This document shows, one piece after another, positions 7,391 through 11,960 of a DNA stretch of 11,960 nt (positions within the stretch are counted from its first letter, which is position 1; each line of letters opens with the position of its first letter). Made by a program: the position numbers and the translations under genes. A model generated the notes under the pieces. It was not told the DNA's origin. It ran no database searches and saw only the letters and a list, made by a program, of their open reading frames with translations. This DNA is from Candidatus Omnitrophota bacterium (GTDB lineage Bacteria > Omnitrophota > Gorgyraeia > Duberdicusellales > 4484-171): positions 1 through 11,960 of the forward strand of contig QNCE01000037.1 of assembly GCA_003644405.1 (NCBI GenBank), in the 5' to 3' direction.

Positions 7391-8667
7391 AAGTACTTGC
7401 TAATAATATCTATATTCCTTTTTAATATAACTTCCCCCTCTTCAAATACTCGAGAAATCCTCAAAGAAAGTTTCTCTCTTGCTTCAGAATCGCCAATCAA
7501 CTTCTCCAAAATTTCCTTTAACTCCTTTTTGTCTTTAACTTTTATTCCTGCCTTCTTCTCTAATACTACTTCTTCGATTTCTTTAAAATTTTCCATATAG
7601 GGACCAAAAAGAGTGGGTTTCAAAAAATAGAGAGGCTCTAAAATATTATGCCCTCCAAATTTTACCCAACTGCCCCCTACCAAACATACATCGGCTAAGC
7701 TATAGAAATAGAATAGTTCTCCTATAGTATCTAAAATATAAATACTTGGTGGCTGGGGATTTTCCCACCCCTTTCTGCTTATCCTCTGAGGTAAAAACCC
7801 TTTTTGCTCTATCATTTTTTCCAGCAAAGAAATTCTCTGTAAGTGTCTAGGCCCAACTATTAACTTTAGATTAGGAAATTTTTCTAGCAGCTGTTGGTAA
7901 ATTTCTATAATCATTTCCTCCTCTCCGGGATGGGTACTGCCCGCTACTAAAAGTATCTCCCCTTTCTTTTTTAGCTTGCCATACTTTAGATAAAAGTCAT
8001 CCAAATCCTTTTTTTCAGCGTATAAACTGGCTAATTTCAAATTTCCTACAACAGAAATTTTCTCTTCTTCCATACCTAAGGAGGAAAATCTTTCTCGAGA
8101 AATATTATCTTTAACTCCTACATAATCTATCAATGAAAAAATCTTCTTCATAAAAAACTTAACTTTTCTATAGTAAAAGAAAGCTTTCTCAGAAATTCTT
8201 CCATTAATAATTAATATCTTAGTCCCTCTTCTTTTTAAACGACAGTAAAGATTAGGCCAAATTTCCGTCTCCACAGCAATAAAGATTTTAGGCTTAAATA
8301 AATTGAGCGCTCTTAAAAGCAAAAAAGTAAAATCAAAAGGAAAATAAACTATAGGAATATGAGGATAAAACTTTTTAGCTACTCTCTTTCCTGTTAAAGT
8401 AGTTGTGGTAATAAGAATTGTGTGATTTTTTAGCTCTAACTCTTTGATTAATCTCCGCACAAGTAAAACTTCTCCTACGCTTACAGCTTGAATCCAGATA
8501 GAAGCACTGGATTGAGCAAATAGATTCCTTATCTGACTTGAATAAAAGGTAAATTTTTCCAATAAACCTTCCCAGTCAATTTTCTTTTTATAAATATAAG
8601 GAAAGAGATTGACGACTAATCCTACAAGAAGAAGAATCTCGTAAACTGGAAGTAAAAATACCATCAT
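7387..8667 (-). CDS. waaA: 3-deoxy-D-manno-octulosonic acid (Kdo) transferase WaaA
   Basis: A 426-residue GT30 enzyme, the usual length. It transfers one or more Kdo residues from CMP-Kdo to the lipid IVA acceptor at the inner membrane. An N-terminal hydrophobic anchor (about 3-25) is followed by IWIQAVSVGEV (57-67), whose E66 matches the glutamate taken as catalytic base in the family. Also present are YFPFDFTF (108-115), the hallmark ETEIWPNL (133-140) with IINGRISEKAF (153-163), VGNLK (207-211), AGSTHPGEE (242-250), VGPRH (271-275) and GGSWVKFGGHNILEP (331-345). The family His before SVGE is Gln60 here. Two adjacent ATG codons open the gene. The first overlaps the TGA of xerC (ATGA) and is preferred. 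Mono- versus bifunctionality cannot be read from sequence. Confidence 0.95.
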   Translation of the reverse strand: MMVFLLPVYEILLLVGLVVNLFPYIYKKKIDWEGLLEKFTFYSSQIRNLFAQSSASIWIQAVSVGEVLLVRRLIKELELKNHTILITTTTLTGKRVAKKFYPHIPIVYFPFDFTFLLLRALNLFKPKIFIAVETEIWPNLYCRLKRRGTKILIINGRISEKAFFYYRKVKFFMKKIFSLIDYVGVKDNISRERFSSLGMEEEKISVVGNLKLASLYAEKKDLDDFYLKYGKLKKKGEILLVAGSTHPGEEEMIIEIYQQLLEKFPNLKLIVGPRHLQRISLLEKMIEQKGFLPQRISRKGWENPQPPSIYILDTIGELFYFYSLADVCLVGGSWVKFGGHNILEPLYFLKPTLFGPYMENFKEIEEVVLEKKAGIKVKDKKELKEILEKLIGDSEAREKLSLRISRVFEEGEVILKRNIDIISKYL

Positions 8668-9545
8668 GCTCTGGGATGTGCTCTTTGATAAACTTTTTTC
8701 AAACTTTCAATAGAAAGGTGGGTATACACCTGAGTGGTAGAGATACTTGCATGTCCTAGGAGTTCCTGAACACTTCGTAAGTCCGCTCCTCGATTTAAAA
8801 GATGAGTAGCAAATGAGTGTCTAAAAGTATGGGGAGAAACTTTTAAACTTAAAGCGGCTTTTCTTATATACTTATCTACTATCAATCTAAACGCTCTCTC
8901 GCTAAGCTCAGTGCCTCTTCTATTTATAAAAAGGTAGGGGTTGGTGTCTTTGCGTGTCTTAAGATAGTTTCTTATTGCTAAGATAGCTGGTTCTCCTAAA
9001 GGAAGAAGACGCTCCTTTTTCCCTTTCCCTTTTACCTTCACAATCCCTCCCAATAAGTCTACATCCTCTATTTTAAGAGAAGCTGCTTCAGAAACTCTTG
9101 CTCCCGTGGAGTAAAGAAATTCCAGAATTGCTTTATCCCTTAAACTGATGAAAGTATCTCCTTCTACCACATTTAAGATTTTTGCTACTTCTTCCTCAGT
9201 AAGAAATCTTGGGAGTGGCTTTTCTAACTTAGGATAAATTAGAGCAGTTGCAGGATTACTTTTTATAATTCTTTCTCTGTAGAGAAATTTGAAGAAACTC
9301 TTCAAAGTAGAGATTTTCCTTGAAATACTCCTCTTACTAAGATTTCTGGTAGCTAAATTACCTAAAAATTTTCTTAGAGTAAAGTAATCTACCTCCTTTA
9401 TATCTCTATTCTGATAATGTTTCTGTAAGAAATCTCCAAACTCTTGAAGATCACGAAGGTAATTAGAAATAGTGTGGTGGGAATAATTCTTTTCCATTTT
9501 CAAATAAGAAATAAACTTGTTAATGTAATAAGAAAATAGATTCAT
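8664..9545 (-). CDS. xerC: Tyrosine recombinase XerC (chromosome dimer resolution)
   Basis: A 293-residue tyrosine recombinase of typical Xer length. Xer proteins resolve chromosome dimers at dif with their partner recombinase and FtsK. The N-terminal SAM-like DNA-binding domain (1-90) contains NYSHHTISNYLRDL. All catalytic residues are visible: R150 in STGARVSE, K174 in VKGKGKKERLLPLG, H239 and R242 in SPHTFRHSFATHLL, H265 in LLGHASISTTQ, and nucleophile Y274 in VYTHLS. The protein ends in AHPRA as Xer proteins do. XerC rather than XerD is favoured by VQELLGHA and by the dprA-topA-xerC gene order, but XerD is not excluded. I chose the ATG at 9545, 1 base after the topA stop (TAA-T-ATG). An in-frame ATG at 9605 would add 20 unrelated residues and overlap topA by 59 bases. 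No strong Shine-Dalgarno precedes it, so coupling to topA is likely. Confidence 0.9.
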   Translation of the reverse strand: MNLFSYYINKFISYLKMEKNYSHHTISNYLRDLQEFGDFLQKHYQNRDIKEVDYFTLRKFLGNLATRNLSKRSISRKISTLKSFFKFLYRERIIKSNPATALIYPKLEKPLPRFLTEEEVAKILNVVEGDTFISLRDKAILEFLYSTGARVSEAASLKIEDVDLLGGIVKVKGKGKKERLLPLGEPAILAIRNYLKTRKDTNPYLFINRRGTELSERAFRLIVDKYIRKAALSLKVSPHTFRHSFATHLLNRGADLRSVQELLGHASISTTQVYTHLSIESLKKVYQRAHPRA

Positions 9546-9546
9546 A

Positions 9547-11487
9547 TTAATTTTGGGGTAATTTTTTTGTAGTATACCTACATTTGGGAAATCGTGAGCA
9601 TCCATAAAAGAAATAACCTTTTTTGTTCCTTCTCTCTATCAAAACCCCCTCTTTACACTCTGGACAACTTACTCCTGTATCTATACTTTTAGCATACTTG
9701 CATTGTGGAAACTGAGAGCAACTTAAGAATTTACCCCTCTTTGACCATTTTACCACAAGAAAGCTTCCACATTTAGGACATCTTTCTTTAGTAACTTCCT
9801 GATGTTTTTTTATTGCCTGAGTAGCCTTTACTACCCTATCTCTAAATGAAGGGTAAAATTCTTCTAAAATTTTTACCCCTTCTAACTTTCCTTCTTCCAC
9901 TTCATCGAGTTTCTCCTCCATTTTAGCGGTGAAATCTTCATCCATAATTTCAGGAAAATACTCCATAAGTAAATCACATACTTTGATTCCCAACTCCCGG
10001 GGAATAAAATGCCCCCTCTCTCTCCTAACATAATTCCTTTTAATTAAAGTAGAAATTGTAGGAGCGTAGGTAGAAGGTCTACCGATGCCTTTTTCTTCTA
10101 ATAGCTTTACTAAAGAAGCATCGGTAAACCTAGCAGGAGGTTTGCTCTTATGCTCCACTAATCTACAGTCGGATAAAATGATTTGCTGATCCTCTTTTAA
10201 AAGAGGAAGAATGGCTTCTTCATCTTTTCCTGTAACCTTTTGATAGCCATCGAATATTATCTTTTTCCCTTCTAATAAAAACTCTGCTTTACCATCTTGA
10301 GAAGTTATCTCTACTTTAGTAGTCCTAATTATTGCTTCCTTCATGAAAGAAGCTAAGAACCTCTGCCATATAAGTTCATACAGTTTCCCTAAATCAGGAG
10401 AAACGTACTTCTTTAACTCCTCAGGAGTTAAGGAAACGTCTGTAGGCCTTATTGCCTCGTGAGCACCTTGAGCTTGCTTTCTTTCTTTATACTTCCGGTC
10501 CTTAACGGATAGATAATCGGAGCCATAAGCTTTTCTAATGTAATCTTTTGTCTCTCTCTTTGCTTTCTCCGAAACGGTGTAAGAATCCGTTCTCATGTAA
10601 GTAATAACTCCTACCATCTTATCAGCAATCTCTACTCCTTCGTATAACTTCTGAGCTAAAACCATAGTCTTTTGGGAAGAAAACCTAAATTTATTAAATG
10701 CTTCCTGCTGTAGAGAAGAAGTGATAAAAGGAGGTGGAGGCGTCTTTCTATAATCTCTTTCTTTAATACTTCTTACAAAAAAATTCTTACCTCTTATCTC
10801 CTCTATTAGCTCCTTAGCTTCCTCCTTCTTAGAAAAGGGAGCCTTCTTAGTACCAAACCTTATAAGCTTTGCTTTAAAACTCTTACATTCTATAGTAAAA
10901 ATACCTTCTACCCCGTAGCTAAACTGAGGGACAAAACTCTCAATTTCCCTTTCTCTCTCTACAACAAACTTTAAAGCTACCGATTGAACTCTTCCTGCAG
11001 AAAGCCCTCTTACAATTTTCTTCCAAAGAAGAGGAGAAAGAAAATAACCTACGATTCTATCTAAAATTCTTCTTGCTTTCTGAGCATTAACTTTATTCAT
11101 ATCTATATCTTGAGGCGAGGTGAAAGCCTCTTTTATTGCATCCTCAGTTATCTCATGAAATATTACTCTAAAAAAGGTCTTACCGTATCTGGCTAATTTA
11201 TTCTTTATATGCCACCCAATAGCTTCTCCTTCTCTATCCGGATCCGTAGCTAAATAGATAGCTTCTTTGCCTTTAGCTTTTTCCCTCAAAAGCTTGATAA
11301 TTTTCTCTTTCCCTGGGATAGTTCTATAGTAAGGAAGAAAACCTTTTTTTATACTCACTCCTAAACTGTGGGGAGGTAAATCTACTACATGCCCCATAGA
11401 AGAAGCTACCTCAAAATCTTTTCCCAAAATTTTAGAAATAGTTTTAGCCTTAGTAGGAGACTCTACAACAACCAAATACTTACCCAT
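9547..11487 (-). CDS. topA: DNA topoisomerase I (type IA)
   Basis: A complete 646-residue type IA topoisomerase that relaxes negative supercoils through a 5'-phosphotyrosine link. The Toprim domain opens with YLVVVESPTKAKTI (4-17), with E9, and has TDPDREGEAIGWH (81-93), with metal-binding D82, D84 and E86. The core has GLSAGRVQSVAL (161-172) and FITSSLQQEAF (254-264). The active-site tyrosine is Y297 in TYMRTDSYTVS. QGAHEAIRPT (340-349) and EEKGIGRPSTYAPTI (464-478) complete the signature. The C-terminus carries two four-cysteine zinc ribbons: C570/C573/C590/C596 and C608/C611/C630/C636. E. coli TopA has a longer C-terminal region. There is no helicase domain, so it is not reverse gyrase. 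The ATG at 11487 follows the dprA stop after 1 base, and the stop is 1 base before xerC. Confidence 0.97.
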   Translation of the reverse strand: MGKYLVVVESPTKAKTISKILGKDFEVASSMGHVVDLPPHSLGVSIKKGFLPYYRTIPGKEKIIKLLREKAKGKEAIYLATDPDREGEAIGWHIKNKLARYGKTFFRVIFHEITEDAIKEAFTSPQDIDMNKVNAQKARRILDRIVGYFLSPLLWKKIVRGLSAGRVQSVALKFVVEREREIESFVPQFSYGVEGIFTIECKSFKAKLIRFGTKKAPFSKKEEAKELIEEIRGKNFFVRSIKERDYRKTPPPPFITSSLQQEAFNKFRFSSQKTMVLAQKLYEGVEIADKMVGVITYMRTDSYTVSEKAKRETKDYIRKAYGSDYLSVKDRKYKERKQAQGAHEAIRPTDVSLTPEELKKYVSPDLGKLYELIWQRFLASFMKEAIIRTTKVEITSQDGKAEFLLEGKKIIFDGYQKVTGKDEEAILPLLKEDQQIILSDCRLVEHKSKPPARFTDASLVKLLEEKGIGRPSTYAPTISTLIKRNYVRRERGHFIPRELGIKVCDLLMEYFPEIMDEDFTAKMEEKLDEVEEGKLEGVKILEEFYPSFRDRVVKATQAIKKHQEVTKERCPKCGSFLVVKWSKRGKFLSCSQFPQCKYAKSIDTGVSCPECKEGVLIERRNKKGYFFYGCSRFPKCRYTTKKLPQN

Positions 11488-11488
11488 A

Positions 11489-11960
11489 CTAAAGATTTAC
11501 AGTTCTTACAAAATATAAAGGAGCCCTCTCTTTTATTAATCCTTTCAGGCGTAAACTGACCACAGCCTTGTTTATCATATCAAAACTTAAGCCAGTTTTT
11601 AAAATAAGTTCCTCTAGGTAAACTCCTTTTTCTGAAATAGCTTCTAATATCCTTCTTTCCTGAGGAGAAAGAGATAATCCTTCTTTGTCTTTGTTAACTT
11701 TTACCTCTATATTTAAGTTTAGCTCTTCTAAGACATCTTCTATACTCTCAACTAACTTTGCTCCTTCTCTTATAAGAAAATTGGTTCCCTTACTTAAAGG
11801 AGAGTTAGCCTGCACAGGAAGGGCAAAAACCTCACGATTTTGTTCACAGGCGTATCGAGCAGTAATTAAAGCTCCACTCTTTGTAGAAGCTTCAACTACC
11901 AAGACTCCCTTAGAGAGTCCACTTATTATCCTATTACGCCGAGGAAAATTCTCTCTTAAC
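11489..11960 (-). CDS. dprA: DNA-processing protein DprA, C-terminal part (start outside the window)
   Basis: The frame is open to the window edge, so the N-terminal part of the gene is missing. DprA (Smf) binds incoming single-stranded DNA and loads RecA during natural transformation, and is also widespread in non-competent bacteria. The first visible residues include FPRRNRIISGLSKGVLVVEA, the most diagnostic DprA block, then KSGALITARYACEQNREVFALP and KGTNFLIREGAKLV, all from the Rossmann-like core. The family usually has Pro-Gly where this has Pro-Val (FALPV). The last 60 or so residues, starting LSPQERRILEAI, resemble the winged-helix domain found at the C-terminus of many DprA proteins. 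A TTG at 11902 is internal, not the start, because the upstream in-frame sequence is clearly DprA. The TAG stop is 1 base before topA, the classic neighbour of dprA. Confidence 0.93.
   Translation of the reverse strand, partial: LRENFPRRNRIISGLSKGVLVVEASTKSGALITARYACEQNREVFALPVQANSPLSKGTNFLIREGAKLVESIEDVLEELNLNIEVKVNKDKEGLSLSPQERRILEAISEKGVYLEELILKTGLSFDMINKAVVSLRLKGLIKERAPLYFVRTVNL

Noticed and set aside
8664..9545. XerC as the integrase of a mobile element
   Set aside because: It sits in the conserved dprA-topA-xerC context, has standard Xer length and ends, and no att-like repeats, tRNA or cargo genes are visible.
9546..9605. Longer start of xerC at 9605
   Set aside because: The 20 extra residues are not part of the Xer family and overlap the topA zinc-ribbon codons. 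The ATG at 9545 gives the usual Xer length.
11900..11902. TTG as the start of a small gene at 11489-11902
   Set aside because: The frame upstream to the window edge encodes the diagnostic DprA block, so the TTG is an internal Leu codon.

Overview
The window is a gene-dense stretch in which all ten genes lie on the minus strand and run from the high-coordinate end to the low-coordinate end. No gap between genes exceeds 10 bases. It shows no RNA gene, insertion sequence, CRISPR array, terminator or recognisable promoter. Lipid A and Kdo genes point to an LPS-bearing diderm bacterium. The DNA is AT-rich, the coding strand is purine-rich, arginine codons are largely AGA/AGG, and the proteins are rich in Lys, Glu and Ile. 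With the multi-domain envelope proteins, this suggests an uncultured low-GC diderm lineage (for example Omnitrophota- or Aerophobota-like, a low-confidence guess), possibly thermophilic.

Layout in transcription order. (1) DNA processing block, 8664-11960: the C-terminal part of dprA, then topA and a XerC-type tyrosine recombinase, in the dprA-topA-xerC order known from many bacteria. (2) Lipid A/Kdo block, 4582-8667: waaA (Kdo transferase), lpxK (lipid A 4'-kinase), and a two-domain protein joining an LpxL/HtrB-type acyltransferase to an ELM1-family (DUF1022, GT-B-like) domain. (3) Core glycosyltransferase block, 1-4580: a GT4-GT9 fusion, a GT4 enzyme, a WaaF-like GT9 heptosyltransferase, and the N-terminal part of another GT9 enzyme that leaves the window at base 1.

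The junctions are ATGA overlaps (three), stop-N-ATG with a 1-base gap (three), longer overlaps of 38 and 16 bases, and one 10-base gap. This implies a single operon with extensive translational coupling. Functionally, LpxK phosphorylates the lipid A disaccharide, WaaA adds Kdo, the LpxL-type domain adds a secondary acyl chain, and the GT4/GT9 enzymes would extend the inner core.

I do not see an obviously new defence or mobile system. The most unusual items are the acyltransferase-ELM1 fusion, with a CxxCxxC cluster in its ELM1 half, and the GT4-GT9 fusion. Both could be domain pairings that channel intermediates in LPS assembly.
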